DNA of 64,000 nucleotides from Burkholderia diffusa (lineage in GTDB: Bacteria > Pseudomonadota > Gammaproteobacteria > Burkholderiales > Burkholderiaceae): the NCBI RefSeq assembly GCF_902499115.1, contig NZ_CABVPN010000015.1:62001-126000 (forward strand), in the 5' to 3' direction. Numbering within the stretch: the first letter of the stretch is position 1; every line of letters begins with the position of its first letter. This document shows, piece by piece, positions 7,575 to 16,764 of this stretch. The notes under the pieces were generated by a model, which was not told where the DNA came from, ran no database searches, and saw nothing but the letters and a program-made list of their open reading frames with translations. A program made the position numbers and the translations under genes.

Positions 7575-8966
7575 ATGAGTTCCGGTTCTGCCGACACAAT
7601 GTTCCGTCCCGATTTGCTCGCGAAGTACGGCGCGAACGGGCCGCGCTATACGTCCTACCCCACCGCGCTGCAATTCCGCGACGATTTCGACCCGGCCGAC
7701 TACGTGCGCGCCGCGGGCGATCCCGGCGCGTCGTCGAGCGACCTGTCGCTGTACTTCCACATCCCGTTCTGCAACACGGCCTGCTTCTACTGCGGCTGCA
7801 ACAAGATCGCGACCAACAACCGCCGCCGCGCGCGCCCGTATCTCGAGCAACTGAAGCGCGAGCTGGCGCTGCAGGCCGCGCTGTTCGATCCCGCGCGCCC
7901 GGTCACGCAGCTGCACTGGGGCGGCGGCACGCCGACCTTCCTGTCCGACGACGAAACGGCCGAGCTGATGGTGGCCACCCGCGAACACTTCGCGCTTGCG
8001 CCGGACGCCGACGCGGAGTTCTCGATCGAGATCGACCCGCGCACGGTCACGCCCGCGACGCTCGTCCACCTGCGCAACATCGGCTTCAACCGGCTGAGCC
8101 TGGGCGTGCAGGATTTCGATCCGATCGTGCAGCAGGCGATCAACCGGATCCAGCCGCTCGCGATGACGGCCGACCTGCTGTCGGCAGCACGCACGACGGG
8201 CTTCCATTCGGTCAGCGTCGACCTGATCTACGGACTGCCGCACCAGACGGTCGCCGTATTCGCGCGCACGCTCGAGACAATCATCGAACTCGCGCCCGAC
8301 CGCCTCTCGGTATTCGGCTACGCGCACATGCCGCACCTGTTCAAGATGCAGCGGCAGATCGACGACGCGACGCTGCCGCCGCCCGCAACGCGCGTCGCGC
8401 TGCTCGGCCTCGCGATCGACATGCTGACTCAGGCCGGCTACGTGTACATCGGGATGGATCACTTCGCGCGGCCGACCGACGAGCTCGTGCGCGCGCAGCG
8501 CAACGGCACGCTGCAGCGCAATTTCCAGGGCTACAGCACGCGTGCGGATACCGATCTGGTCGGCTTCGGTGTGTCGTCGATCGGGAAGGTCGGCGACGTC
8601 TACGCGCAGAACGCGAAGGACCTGCCGGCCTATGGCGCCGCGCTCGACGCGGGCCGGCTGCCGATCACGCGCGGCGTGCGGATCACGCCCGACGACCGGC
8701 TGCGCCGGGACGTGATCACCCAGCTGATGTGCAACCTCGAACTGCCGTTCTCGCATATCGAGGCCGCGCACGGGATCCGCTTCGCCGATCACTTCGCGCG
8801 CGAGCTCGACGCGCTGCGCACGTTCGAGCAGGACGGGTTGCTGACCATCGCCGGCGACCGCCTGACGATCCACCCGGCCGGCCGGATGGTCGTGCGCAAC
8901 ATCGCGATGGCGTTCGACGCCTACCTCGGCCAGACGCCGCGGCAACGCTACTCGCGCACCGTCTGA
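7575..8966 (+). CDS. hemN: Oxygen-independent coproporphyrinogen III dehydrogenase
   Basis: HemN is a radical-SAM enzyme that decarboxylates coproporphyrinogen III to protoporphyrinogen IX in haem synthesis without oxygen. The 463-residue product starts at ATG 7575. It has the cluster-binding Cys66-x3-Cys70-x2-Cys73 within PFCNTACFYCGC, the GGGTPTFL motif, and the true-HemN N-terminus (GPRYTSYPTALQF) that separates it from HemW-type proteins. The frame is open 79 codons further upstream but that part is not HemN-like. The upstream region has a TATACT hexamer at 7540-7545 but no clear -35 and no FNR-type palindrome that I can see. Confidence 0.95.
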   Translation: MSSGSADTMFRPDLLAKYGANGPRYTSYPTALQFRDDFDPADYVRAAGDPGASSSDLSLYFHIPFCNTACFYCGCNKIATNNRRRARPYLEQLKRELALQAALFDPARPVTQLHWGGGTPTFLSDDETAELMVATREHFALAPDADAEFSIEIDPRTVTPATLVHLRNIGFNRLSLGVQDFDPIVQQAINRIQPLAMTADLLSAARTTGFHSVSVDLIYGLPHQTVAVFARTLETIIELAPDRLSVFGYAHMPHLFKMQRQIDDATLPPPATRVALLGLAIDMLTQAGYVYIGMDHFARPTDELVRAQRNGTLQRNFQGYSTRADTDLVGFGVSSIGKVGDVYAQNAKDLPAYGAALDAGRLPITRGVRITPDDRLRRDVITQLMCNLELPFSHIEAAHGIRFADHFARELDALRTFEQDGLLTIAGDRLTIHPAGRMVVRNIAMAFDAYLGQTPRQRYSRTV

Positions 8967-9038
8967 CGCTGCACGGCCGCATGCGGGCGGCCGGTTTGAT
9001 AAAGTACGGGGCTCAACGCCCCTGCAAGAATCCGCACG

Positions 9039-9296
9039 ATGCGCACCACCAAAGCAACCAACGCGGTCGAACGCCTGAAAACGCGTTCCGGCAATCCGCA
9101 GTTCGCGGCCGTCGCGATGGCGGGCGGCCTGTTCTATCTGGTCGACCGCTCCGGCGGCACCGCCGAGAAGCGCAGCGAGCCGCTGCCGCTCGACGAATTC
9201 GTCAGGTTCGTCGACGACTTCGGCCCCAAAAAGCCGCGCAAGGCGAGCAAGCTCGACCTCGCATTCGAGGCGCAGATCAAGAAGAGCAAGGGATAA
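9039..9296 (+). CDS. Hypothetical protein, 85 aa
   Basis: A small basic protein (MRTTKATNAVERLK to FEAQIKKSKG) with a short beta-rich middle (FAAVAMAGGLFYLVDRSGG) and a Lys-rich tail. There is no export signal. The ORF has typical codon use and is flanked by conserved genes, and I recall similar small proteins in Burkholderia, none with a known function. Confidence 0.7.
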   Translation: MRTTKATNAVERLKTRSGNPQFAAVAMAGGLFYLVDRSGGTAEKRSEPLPLDEFVRFVDDFGPKKPRKASKLDLAFEAQIKKSKG

Positions 9297-9342
9297 AGGT
9301 CTGTTGCAGGCCGTCTGAAGGCTTAGCGGCCGCCCCCTTTGG

Positions 9343-9348
9343 TACAAT
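9343..9348 (+). promoter_or_regulatory. Possible -10 element of the methyltransferase-rhodanese pair
   Basis: TACAAT lies 53 bases before the ATG at 9401; no good -35 is present at 16-18 bases upstream, so this is a weak call. Confidence 0.35.
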
Positions 9349-9400
9349 CACGAAGTTTCTCTATCCCCGCTGATGGCCGACCTGGCTGCGTGACCACACC

Positions 9401-10057
9401 ATGAATATCGAAAACGCGCGTTTCAACATGATCGAACAACAGATCCGGCCGTGGGATGTGCTGGATCTGGACGTCCTGGGCCTGCTGTCGATCGTCAAGC
9501 GTGAAAACTACGTGTTGCCCGAACACCGCGATCTCGCGTTCGCCGACCTCGAGCTGCCGCTGCCCGGCGGCACCAGCAAGATGCTGTTCCCGCGCGTCGA
9601 AGCGCGCGTGCTGCAGGAACTGTCGGTCAAGAAGCACGAGAACGTGCTCGTGATCGGCGCGGGTTCGGGCTACCTGGCCGCACTGTTCGCGCATCGCGCA
9701 CAGCACGTGACGGCTGTCGATATCGATCCGACCATCGCAAAGTTCGCGGCGGACAACCTGCGCAACGACGGCGTGACGAACGCGGAAGTCGTGCTCGGCG
9801 ACGGCTCGCTCGGCTGGCCCGACAAGGCGCCGTATGACGTGATCTGCGTCGCGGGCGGCCTGCCGGTCGTGCCGCAGCAGATGCTCGAACAGCTGAAGAT
9901 CGGCGGCCGCCTGTCGGCGTTCGTCGGCGGCCGTCCGGTGATGAAGGCGCAGATCATCACGCGCATCGACGACAAGCAGTACCGTGTCGCCGACGTGTTC
10001 GAAACCTACGTCAATCACCTCGTCAACGCGATGGAGCCGTCGCGCTTCAAGTTCTGA
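9401..10057 (+). CDS. Protein-L-isoaspartate O-methyltransferase-like protein
   Basis: A 218-residue class I SAM methyltransferase with the Pcm-type N-terminus (NMIEQQIRPWDVLD) and the SAM loop VLVIGAGSGYLAALFAH near residues 84-100, followed by DGVTNAEVVLGDGSLGW. Canonical Pcm repairs isoaspartyl residues in damaged proteins. This shorter, divergent branch occurs in beta-proteobacteria paired with a rhodanese, and its substrate has not been established. The rhodanese gene follows after 14 bases, so the two form an operon. Confidence 0.8.
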   Translation: MNIENARFNMIEQQIRPWDVLDLDVLGLLSIVKRENYVLPEHRDLAFADLELPLPGGTSKMLFPRVEARVLQELSVKKHENVLVIGAGSGYLAALFAHRAQHVTAVDIDPTIAKFAADNLRNDGVTNAEVVLGDGSLGWPDKAPYDVICVAGGLPVVPQQMLEQLKIGGRLSAFVGGRPVMKAQIITRIDDKQYRVADVFETYVNHLVNAMEPSRFKF

Positions 10058-10071
10058 GCGGCGGAGCTTCC

Positions 10072-10395
10072 ATGCAGATCCTGACACCCGCGATGCTCGC
10101 GGAATGGCTTCGCGATCCGGCGCGTCCCGCGCCGCTCGTGCTCGACGTGCGCGAGCCCTGGGAAATCTCGACCGCGCAGATCGCCGGCAGCGTGTCGATC
10201 CCGATGCAACAGATCCCCGCGCGCAGCGAGGAGCTCGACGACGAAGCGGAAATCGTCTGCGTGTGCCATCACGGGATGCGCAGCGCCCAGGTCGCGATGT
10301 TCCTCGAATCGCGCGGCTTCACGAAGCTGTACAACCTGCAGGGCGGGATCGACGCGTGGTCGCGTGACGTCGATCCGTCCGTGCCGCGTTACTGA
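10072..10395 (+). CDS. Rhodanese-like domain protein
   Basis: A 107-residue single-domain rhodanese. The phosphate/sulfur loop is CHHGMR at 65-70, with Cys65 as the persulfide-carrying residue, preceded by LVLDVREPWE at 22-31, the usual first conserved box. It lies 14 bases after the methyltransferase gene and a strong hairpin terminator follows. A sulfurtransferase role is expected from the family; the acceptor is unknown. Confidence 0.9.
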   Translation: MQILTPAMLAEWLRDPARPAPLVLDVREPWEISTAQIAGSVSIPMQQIPARSEELDDEAEIVCVCHHGMRSAQVAMFLESRGFTKLYNLQGGIDAWSRDVDPSVPRY

Positions 10396-10472
10396 GTGAC
10401 TGACCTTCCCGGCGGCGCATCGCGCGCCGCCACGGCGACCGGCACGTTGCAGCCGATCGCCCCGATCCGCCG

Positions 10473-10500
10473 AACGGGCGCGCATGGCGCGCCCGTTTGC
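10473..10500 (+). terminator. Terminator after the rhodanese gene
   Basis: An 11-bp perfect stem, AACGGGCGCGC (10473-10483) and GCGCGCCCGTT (10487-10497), with a 3-base loop. The T tract is short (TTT), so efficiency may depend on stem strength. Confidence 0.75.
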
Positions 10501-10880
10501 ATTTCCGCTTCTGTGTTCCCCCTCCCCCGATCGCTTCAGCCCGTCGGCTATCCGCGTCCGTTCGATGTCGAACGGCGGCGAGCACCCGAGCATGGCACCC
10601 GTCGAACGGATCGCTTCGCGCTTCCCGTCGTACTCCACTTCCCCCCCGTGCACTGCGACGCCGACACGACACGACGCGGCTGAATGCATGCGCATCGATC
10701 ACGTTCCGCACGTCCCTCAACGCGTGACGTGCGCGCTCGCACACGGGCGCACGCCGTGCACCATTTGCGCCCGCGCGACTGCACCGCAACGGATCGCGCA
10801 TGCTGCACGACGCGTCACGCGCACCACGCCGACGCCCCACGCCACCCCGCACAGGCACGCCCGGCGTGCATCCGTGCGAC
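10501..10880. other. Non-coding stretch upstream of urtA
   Basis: About 380 bases with several overlapping open frames but no ribosome binding site, protein family signature or biased codon use in any of them. Given the sigma-54 promoter that follows, enhancer (NtrC-type) sites are expected here. I see GTGCACC-like half sites (near 10755) but no full TGCACC-N5-GGTGCA palindrome. Confidence 0.5.
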
Positions 10881-10895
10881 TGGCACATGCCTTGC
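10881..10895 (+). promoter_or_regulatory. Sigma-54 promoter of the urt operon
   Basis: TGGCACATGCCTTGC has the invariant GG (10882-10883) and GC (10894-10895) separated by exactly 10 bases and matches the TGGCAC-N5-TTGC consensus at every position. It lies 61 bases before the urtA start. This implies RpoN with an activator, most likely NtrC, and control by nitrogen supply. Confidence 0.88.
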
Positions 10896-10955
10896 GTTAG
10901 TCGGATGCCGGCGCCGTCATGGCGCACGCCTACCAAACACGTCAAGGGGAACTCG

Positions 10956-12263
10956 ATGAAACGTCGCAGTCTGCTGAAGTTCGGTTCGATGGCCGGTGCA
11001 CTCGCGCTGGCGGGCAAGAGTCCGTTTGCGCACGCGGCCGATGCGGGCACGGGTCCGATCAAGGTCGGTATCCTGCATTCGCTGTCGGGCACGATGGCGA
11101 TCTCCGAAACGTCGCTGAAGGACACGGCGCTGATGACGATCGCCGACATCAACAAGAGCGGCGGCGTGATGGGCCGCAAGCTCGAGCCCGTGGTCGTCGA
11201 CCCCGCATCGAACTGGCCGCTGTTCGCGGAGAAGGCGCGCCAGCTGCTCACGCAGGACAAGGTCGCATGCGTGTTCGGCTGCTGGACGTCGGTGTCGCGC
11301 AAGTCGGTGCTGCCGGTGTTCGAGGAACTGAACGGCCTGCTCTACTACCCGGTGCAATATGAAGGCGAGGAAATGTCGCGCAACGTGTTCTACACGGGCG
11401 CCGCGCCGAATCAGCAGGCGATCCCCGCCGTCGAGTACCTGATGAGCGCGGAAGGCGGCGGCGCCAAACGATTCTTCCTGCTCGGCACCGACTATGTGTA
11501 TCCGCGCACGACCAACAAGATCCTGCGCGCGTTCCTGAAATCGAAAGGCGTCAAGGACGCCGACATTCAGGAGGTCTACACGCCGTTCGGACACAGCGAC
11601 TACCAGACGATCGTCGCGAACATCAAGAACTTCGCGCAGGGCGGCAAGACGACCGTGGTCTCGACGATCAACGGCGATTCGAACGTGCCGTTCTACAAGG
11701 AGCTCGGCAACCAGGGGATCAAGGCGACCGACGTGCCGGTGGTCGCGTTCTCGGTCGGCGAGGAAGAGCTGCGCGGGATCGACACGAAGCCGCTCGTCGG
11801 CCATCTCGCCGCCTGGAACTACTTCATGTCGGTGAAGAACCCGACGAACACGAAGTTCAAGGACCAGTTCGCCGCGTGGGTGAAGGCGAACAATCTGCCA
11901 GGCGGCGCGAAGCGCGTGACCAACGATCCGATGGAAGCGACCTACGTCGGCATCCACATGTGGAAGCAGGCGGTCGAGAAGGCGAAGAGCACCGACGTCG
12001 ACAAGGTGCGCGTCGCGATGATCGGACAGACGGTTGCCGCGCCGTCGGGCTTCACGCTCTCGATGGACGGCAACCATCACCTGCACAAGCCGGTGATGAT
12101 CGGCGAGATCCGCGGCGACGGGCAGTTCAACGTCGTGTGGAAGACGAAGACGGTCGTGCGCGCGCAGCCGTGGAGCCCGTTCATCGCGGGCAACCAGGGC
12201 AAGCCGGACATCGTCAGCTCGATCCCGGCGTTCCTGCGCCGGCAGCGCGCGGCGCTCGCCTGA
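10956..12263 (+). CDS. urtA: Urea ABC transporter, substrate-binding protein
   Basis: UrtA is the periplasmic urea receptor of the high-affinity UrtABCDE importer. The 435-residue product begins at ATG 10956 behind AAGGGGA. It has an exported N-terminus (MKRRSLLKFGSMAG, cleavage near HAADA) with the twin-arginine-like RRSLLKF. The mature part opens IKVGILHSLSGTMAISE, the branched-chain-type Peripla_BP fold, and carries the conserved CVFGCWTSVSRKSVLPVFEE and LYYPVQYEGEE boxes of UrtA. It is the first gene of the operon, directly behind a sigma-54 promoter, and is followed by a stem-loop that may protect its message relative to urtB. Confidence 0.95.
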   Translation: MKRRSLLKFGSMAGALALAGKSPFAHAADAGTGPIKVGILHSLSGTMAISETSLKDTALMTIADINKSGGVMGRKLEPVVVDPASNWPLFAEKARQLLTQDKVACVFGCWTSVSRKSVLPVFEELNGLLYYPVQYEGEEMSRNVFYTGAAPNQQAIPAVEYLMSAEGGGAKRFFLLGTDYVYPRTTNKILRAFLKSKGVKDADIQEVYTPFGHSDYQTIVANIKNFAQGGKTTVVSTINGDSNVPFYKELGNQGIKATDVPVVAFSVGEEELRGIDTKPLVGHLAAWNYFMSVKNPTNTKFKDQFAAWVKANNLPGGAKRVTNDPMEATYVGIHMWKQAVEKAKSTDVDKVRVAMIGQTVAAPSGFTLSMDGNHHLHKPVMIGEIRGDGQFNVVWKTKTVVRAQPWSPFIAGNQGKPDIVSSIPAFLRRQRAALA

Positions 12264-12270
12264 TGCGATG

Positions 12271-12300
12271 CGGAGCGCCGCGCACCGGCGTGGCGCTCCG
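12271..12300 (+). other. Stem-loop after urtA
   Basis: CGGAGCGCC (12271-12279) pairs with GGCGCTCCG (12292-12300), leaving a GC-rich 12-base loop. There is no T tract, so it is more likely an mRNA-stabilising or partial attenuation element, typical after binding-protein genes, than a full terminator. Confidence 0.6.
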
Positions 12301-12404
12301 TTCGCAGGCCGGTGCAGGCACGCCGCCGCGATTGCGGTAACGCGCCGCACTCGCTCGCGCGCCGCCGCACGCGTTCGCTTTCCCACGCCCGACAGGATTT
12401 CTCG

Positions 12405-14024
12405 ATGCCTACACGCTTTCGCCGCGCCGCCGTCGCGGTCGTCGCCTGTGCCGCGCTGACGGGCGCGCTGCCGCACGCCGCGTTCGCCCTGACGGCGGCC
12501 GATACCGCCGCGCTTGCCGGCGACGACTTCGACGCGAAAACGGCCGCGATCGAACATCTCGCCGCCGATGCCGATCCGCGCGCCGTCGCGTTGCTCAATG
12601 CGCTGTCGACCGGCGACGCGCTCGCGACCGGCGACGGACACCTGCTGATCCAGACCGGCGACACCGCGCACGACGCGCTCACGCAGGCCGCGACGCCGGC
12701 CGGCGACGCGCAGCCCGTGATGCTGAACAACCTGCTGCGCACGAAGATCGCGGGCGCGCTGTCGGGTCTCGCTCTCGCGTCGCCGGATGTCGCCGCGCGC
12801 CGCGACGCGATCGACGCGCTGCTGAAGTCGCCCGACCCGGCGCTCAAGCCGATGATCGAGCGCGCCCGCGCCAAGGAAACCGATCCGGCATTGAAACGCC
12901 GTCTCGACGCACTGTGGGCGATCGCCGCGCTGCACGACGCCGATCCGGCGAAGCGTCTCGAAGCCGTGCAGGTGGTGGCCGCGCGCCACGATCTCGACAT
13001 GATCGAGCAATTGCGCCCGCTCGTCGCGCAGAACGCCGACGGCAGCCATGCGGAGCCCGACGCGCGCGTGCGCGACGCCGCGCAGCAAGGACTCGATGCA
13101 TTGCACACGCTGCAGCGCCGCGGCGAGATCGCGGGCACCGTGTTCGCGGGCCTGTCGCTCGGCAGCGTGCTGCTGCTCGCGGCGCTCGGCCTCGCGATCA
13201 CGTACGGGCTGATCGGCGTGATCAACATGGCGCACGGCGAATTCCTGATGATCGGTGCGTACGCAACCTATGTCGTGCAGACGCTGATCCAGCGCTATGC
13301 GCCGGCCGCGTTCGACTGGTATCCGCTCGTTGCGGTGCCGGTGTCGTTCGCGGCGGCGGCGCTGGTGGGCATCGTGCTCGAGCGGCTCGTGCTGCGGCAC
13401 CTGTACGGCCGCCCGCTCGAGACGCTGCTCGCGACGTTCGGCGTGAGCCTGATCCTGATCCAGGCCACGCGCATGCTGTTCGGCGCGCAGAACGTGCAGG
13501 TCGTGAACCCGTCGTGGATGAGCGGCGGCGTGACCGTGATGCAGAACCTGATCCTGCCGTACAACCGGCTCGCGATCCTCGCGTTCGCGCTCGCGGTCGT
13601 GTGCGTCGCCTGGGGCGTGCTGACGAAGACCCGGCTCGGCCTGTTCGTGCGCGCGGTCACGCAGAACCGCCGGATGGCCGCGTGCGTCGGCGTGAAGACC
13701 GCTCGCGTCGACGCGTATGCGTTCGCGTTCGGCGCGGGCATCGCGGGCCTCGGCGGGTGCGCGCTGTCGCAGATCGGCAACGTGGGCCCGGACCTCGGGC
13801 AAAACTACATCATCGATTCGTTCATGGCGGTCGTGCTCGGCGGCGTCGGCCAGATCGCCGGCACCGTGCTCGGCGGCTTCGGGCTCGGCCTCGTCAGCAA
13901 GGCGATCGAGCCGTTCTGGGGCGCGGTGCTCGCGAAGATCGCGGTGCTCGTGATGATCGTGCTGTTCATCCAGAAACGTCCGCAGGGCATGTTCGCCCCG
14001 AAGGGACGCAGCGCGGAGGCCTGA
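12405..14024 (+). CDS. urtB: Urea ABC transporter, permease UrtB
   Basis: The 539-residue UrtB has an N-terminal signal (MPTRFRRAAVAVVACAA) and a roughly 230-residue helical extracytoplasmic region with repeated DPA-x-K-type helices. A LivH-like permease domain begins near residue 245 (FAGLSLGSVLLLAALGLAIT) and includes NMAHGEFLMIGAY and the EAA-like NRRMAACVGVKT loop. The length and this two-part layout are normal for UrtB and unlike LivH, which lacks the first part. The start at ATG 12405 lies 8 bases after AGGAT. The stop is one base before the start of urtC. Confidence 0.93.
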   Translation: MPTRFRRAAVAVVACAALTGALPHAAFALTAADTAALAGDDFDAKTAAIEHLAADADPRAVALLNALSTGDALATGDGHLLIQTGDTAHDALTQAATPAGDAQPVMLNNLLRTKIAGALSGLALASPDVAARRDAIDALLKSPDPALKPMIERARAKETDPALKRRLDALWAIAALHDADPAKRLEAVQVVAARHDLDMIEQLRPLVAQNADGSHAEPDARVRDAAQQGLDALHTLQRRGEIAGTVFAGLSLGSVLLLAALGLAITYGLIGVINMAHGEFLMIGAYATYVVQTLIQRYAPAAFDWYPLVAVPVSFAAAALVGIVLERLVLRHLYGRPLETLLATFGVSLILIQATRMLFGAQNVQVVNPSWMSGGVTVMQNLILPYNRLAILAFALAVVCVAWGVLTKTRLGLFVRAVTQNRRMAACVGVKTARVDAYAFAFGAGIAGLGGCALSQIGNVGPDLGQNYIIDSFMAVVLGGVGQIAGTVLGGFGLGLVSKAIEPFWGAVLAKIAVLVMIVLFIQKRPQGMFAPKGRSAEA

Positions 14025-14025
14025 C

Positions 14026-15213
14026 ATGACTTCAATCACCGATTCGTTGTCGAATCCGGTCGCCGGCGCGCCGAAGCCCGCCGCAACCGCGCGTGCCGAG
14101 GACGGTTTCGCGCTCGGCCTGCCGCCCCGCCCCGCGCTGCTGTCGCGCCGCGCATGGCTTGCGCTCGTCGCGCTGTGCATCGCGATCGGCATCGGCGTGC
14201 CGCTCGCCGCGCTGGTCGCGCCCGAGTCGAGCGCGTTCCACCTGTCCGCGTATGCGATGACGCTCGCCGGCAAGCTGATGTGCTACGCGATCGCCGCGCT
14301 CGCGCTCGATCTCGTGTGGGGCTACTGCGGAATCCTGAGCCTCGGCCATGGCCTGTTCTTCGCGCTCGGCGGTTATGCGATCGGCATGTACCTGATGCGC
14401 GAGATCGGCCGCGACGGCAAATACGGCAGCGACCTGCCCGACTTCATGGTGTTCCTCGACTGGCATCAGCTGCCCTGGTACTGGAGCGGCACGCAGCATC
14501 TCGCGTGGGCGCTCGCGCTGGTCGTGCTCGTGCCGGCCGTGCTCGCATGGGTGTTCGGCTTCTTCACGTTCCGCTCGCGCGTGAAGGGCGTGTACCTGTC
14601 GATCATCACGCAAGCGCTGACGTTCGCCGCGATGCTGCTGTTCTTTCGCAACGAGACGGGCTTCGGCGGCAACAACGGCTTCACCGACTTCAAGCGCATC
14701 GCAGGCTTTTCCGTCACGTCGCCCGGCACGCGCACGGTGCTGTTGCTGCTGACCTTCGCGACGCTCGTACTCGCGTTCATCGCCGCGCGCGCGATCGTCA
14801 CCAGCAAGCTCGGACGCGTGGTCACCGCGGTGCGCGACGGCGAGACGCGGCTGATGTTCCTCGGTTACAGCCCGCTCGCGTACAAACTGTTCGTATGGAC
14901 GCTGTCGGCCGTGCTGTGCGGTATCGCGGGCGCGTTGTACGTGCCGCAGGTCGGCATCATCAACCCCGGCGAGATGTCGCCCGGCAACTCGATCGAAATG
15001 GCGATCTGGGTCGCGGTGGGCGGGCGCGGCACGCTGATCGGTCCGATCGTCGGCGCTTTCGCGGTGAACGGCGCGAAGAGCCTCTTTACCGCGTACTTCG
15101 CCGAATACTGGCTGTTCTTTCTCGGGCTGATCTTCGTGCTCGTGCCGCTCTTGCTGCCGCGCGGCATCATGGGCCTCGTGGACACGCTGCTCGCAAAGGG
15201 GAAACGCGCATGA
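14026..15213 (+). CDS. urtC: Urea ABC transporter, permease UrtC
   Basis: The second inner-membrane permease of the urea importer, 395 residues, LivM-like. About ten hydrophobic segments follow a soluble N-terminus; YCGILSLGHGLFFALGGYAIG and the cytoplasmic RAIVTSKLGRVVTAVRDGE loop are family hallmarks. ATG at 14026 follows the urtB stop by one base. Its own stop overlaps the start of urtD, so urtBCD are translationally coupled. Confidence 0.95.
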   Translation: MTSITDSLSNPVAGAPKPAATARAEDGFALGLPPRPALLSRRAWLALVALCIAIGIGVPLAALVAPESSAFHLSAYAMTLAGKLMCYAIAALALDLVWGYCGILSLGHGLFFALGGYAIGMYLMREIGRDGKYGSDLPDFMVFLDWHQLPWYWSGTQHLAWALALVVLVPAVLAWVFGFFTFRSRVKGVYLSIITQALTFAAMLLFFRNETGFGGNNGFTDFKRIAGFSVTSPGTRTVLLLLTFATLVLAFIAARAIVTSKLGRVVTAVRDGETRLMFLGYSPLAYKLFVWTLSAVLCGIAGALYVPQVGIINPGEMSPGNSIEMAIWVAVGGRGTLIGPIVGAFAVNGAKSLFTAYFAEYWLFFLGLIFVLVPLLLPRGIMGLVDTLLAKGKRA

Positions 15214-16067
15214 ACGGCACGGCCCTCTACCAGTTCACGCCACCGGCCGAGGACGAGCTGCTGGCCGTCAGCGGCACCGCATCGATGGGCCGCGTGGTGC
15301 CGCCCGGCATCGACACGTCGCACGGCACGATCCTCTATCTCGAGGACATCGAGGTGAGCTTCGACGGCTTTCGCGCGCTGAACAAGCTGTCGCTCGCGAT
15401 CGACGCGGGCGAACTGCGCTGCGTGATCGGCCCGAACGGCGCGGGCAAGACGACGATGATGGACGTGATCACCGGCAAGACGCGCCCCGATGCGGGCAAG
15501 GTTTTTCTCGGCCAGACCATCGACCTCGCGAGGATGAACGAACCCGAGATCGCACGTGCGGGGATCGGCCGCAAGTTCCAGAAGCCGACCGTGTTCGAAC
15601 AGCATCCGGTGTGGGAAAACCTCGAACTGGCGGTGCAGACCGACAAGGGCTGGCTCGCGTCGCTGCGCGCGCGGCTCGATCGCACCGCACAGGCGAAGAT
15701 CGAGGAGACGCTCGCGCTGATCGGCCTCGAAAGCGACGCGTATCGCGCGGCCGGCGAGCTGTCGCACGGGCAGAAGCAGCGGCTCGAGATCGGCATGCTG
15801 CTGATGCAGCGCCCGGCTCTGTTGCTGCTCGACGAGCCGGCCGCCGGGATGACCGACCACGAGACGATGGAACTCGCGAAGCTGCTGAACACGCTGCGCG
15901 GCACCTGCTCGATGATGGTCGTCGAACACGACATGGAATTCGTCGCGGCGCTCGCGGGCGACACGGGCCGCGTGACGGTGATGTCCGAAGGCGCGGTGCT
16001 CGCGCAAGGCACGCTCGACCAGGTCAAGCGCGACGACGCGGTGATCGAGTCCTACCTCGGACGGTAA
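15210..16067 (+). CDS. urtD: Urea ABC transporter, ATPase UrtD
   Basis: A 285-residue ABC ATPase beginning at ATG 15210, which overlaps the urtC stop (ATGA). Walker A is GPNGAGKTT near residues 74-82, the signature is LSHGQKQRLEIGM, and Walker B is LLLLDEPAAGM, the LivG-type pattern with MTDHE after it. The N-terminal 45 residues before the ABC domain are an extension seen in UrtD proteins. With UrtE it drives urea uptake through UrtBC. Confidence 0.95.
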   Translation: MNGTALYQFTPPAEDELLAVSGTASMGRVVPPGIDTSHGTILYLEDIEVSFDGFRALNKLSLAIDAGELRCVIGPNGAGKTTMMDVITGKTRPDAGKVFLGQTIDLARMNEPEIARAGIGRKFQKPTVFEQHPVWENLELAVQTDKGWLASLRARLDRTAQAKIEETLALIGLESDAYRAAGELSHGQKQRLEIGMLLMQRPALLLLDEPAAGMTDHETMELAKLLNTLRGTCSMMVVEHDMEFVAALAGDTGRVTVMSEGAVLAQGTLDQVKRDDAVIESYLGR

Positions 16068-16071
16068 TCCA

Positions 16072-16764
16072 ATGCTGAAGATCGATGCACTGAACCAGTA
16101 CTACGGCGGCAGCCATATCCTGCGCAACGTGACGCTGGCCGCCGACGACGGCAAGCTCACCGTGCTGCTCGGCCGCAACGGCGTCGGCAAGAGCACGCTG
16201 CTGCGCTGCCTGATGGGCGTGGTCGCCGCGAAAAGCGGCAGCGTGTCGTGGCGCGGCACGGCGCTCGGCACGCTGCCGCCGTATGCGCGCGTCGCGGCTG
16301 GCCTCGCGTACGTGCCGCAGGGTCGCGACATCTTTCCGCGGCTGACCGTCGAGGAAAACCTGCTCGTCGGCGCGGCGAGCCGCAAGGCGCCGTCGAAAGT
16401 GCCCGACCGCATCTACGACCTGTTCCCGGTGCTGAAGGACATGCGCGCACGACGCGGCGGCGACCTGTCGGGCGGCCAGCAGCAGCAGCTCGCGATCGGC
16501 CGCGCGCTGATGAGCGAGCCGCAACTGCTGATCCTCGACGAGCCGACCGAGGGCATCCAGCCGTCGATCATCCAGGACATCGGCCGCACGCTGCGCCAGC
16601 TCGTCGACGAATCGAAAATGACCGTGCTGCTCGTCGAGCAGTATTACGACTTCGCGCGCTCGATCGCGGACCATTACTGGGTGATGAGCCGCGGCGAGGT
16701 CATCGCGGGCGGCGATGCGCGCGACATGGAAACGAACGGTGTCCGCGAACTGATCGCGGTGTGA
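16072..16764 (+). CDS. urtE: Urea ABC transporter, ATPase UrtE
   Basis: A 230-residue LivF-like ABC ATPase, last gene of the urt operon, starting 4 bases after urtD. Walker A GRNGVGKST near 35-43, signature LSGGQQQQLAIG, and Walker B LLILDEPTEGIQPS are intact. The gap to ureD is 142 bases and has no terminator hairpin I can identify, so read-through into ureD is possible. Confidence 0.95.
   Translation: MLKIDALNQYYGGSHILRNVTLAADDGKLTVLLGRNGVGKSTLLRCLMGVVAAKSGSVSWRGTALGTLPPYARVAAGLAYVPQGRDIFPRLTVEENLLVGAASRKAPSKVPDRIYDLFPVLKDMRARRGGDLSGGQQQQLAIGRALMSEPQLLILDEPTEGIQPSIIQDIGRTLRQLVDESKMTVLLVEQYYDFARSIADHYWVMSRGEVIAGGDARDMETNGVRELIAV

Noticed and set aside
5053..7578. Open frame of 841 codons on the + strand
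   Set aside because: Crosses trmB, uppP, the lipoprotein and the cysteine-cluster gene in wrong frames and contains no family signature.
10917..14273. Open frame of 1118 codons on the - strand
   Set aside because: Complement of urtA, urtB and part of urtC; composition (Arg, His, Asp, Ala rich) is that of an antisense shadow.
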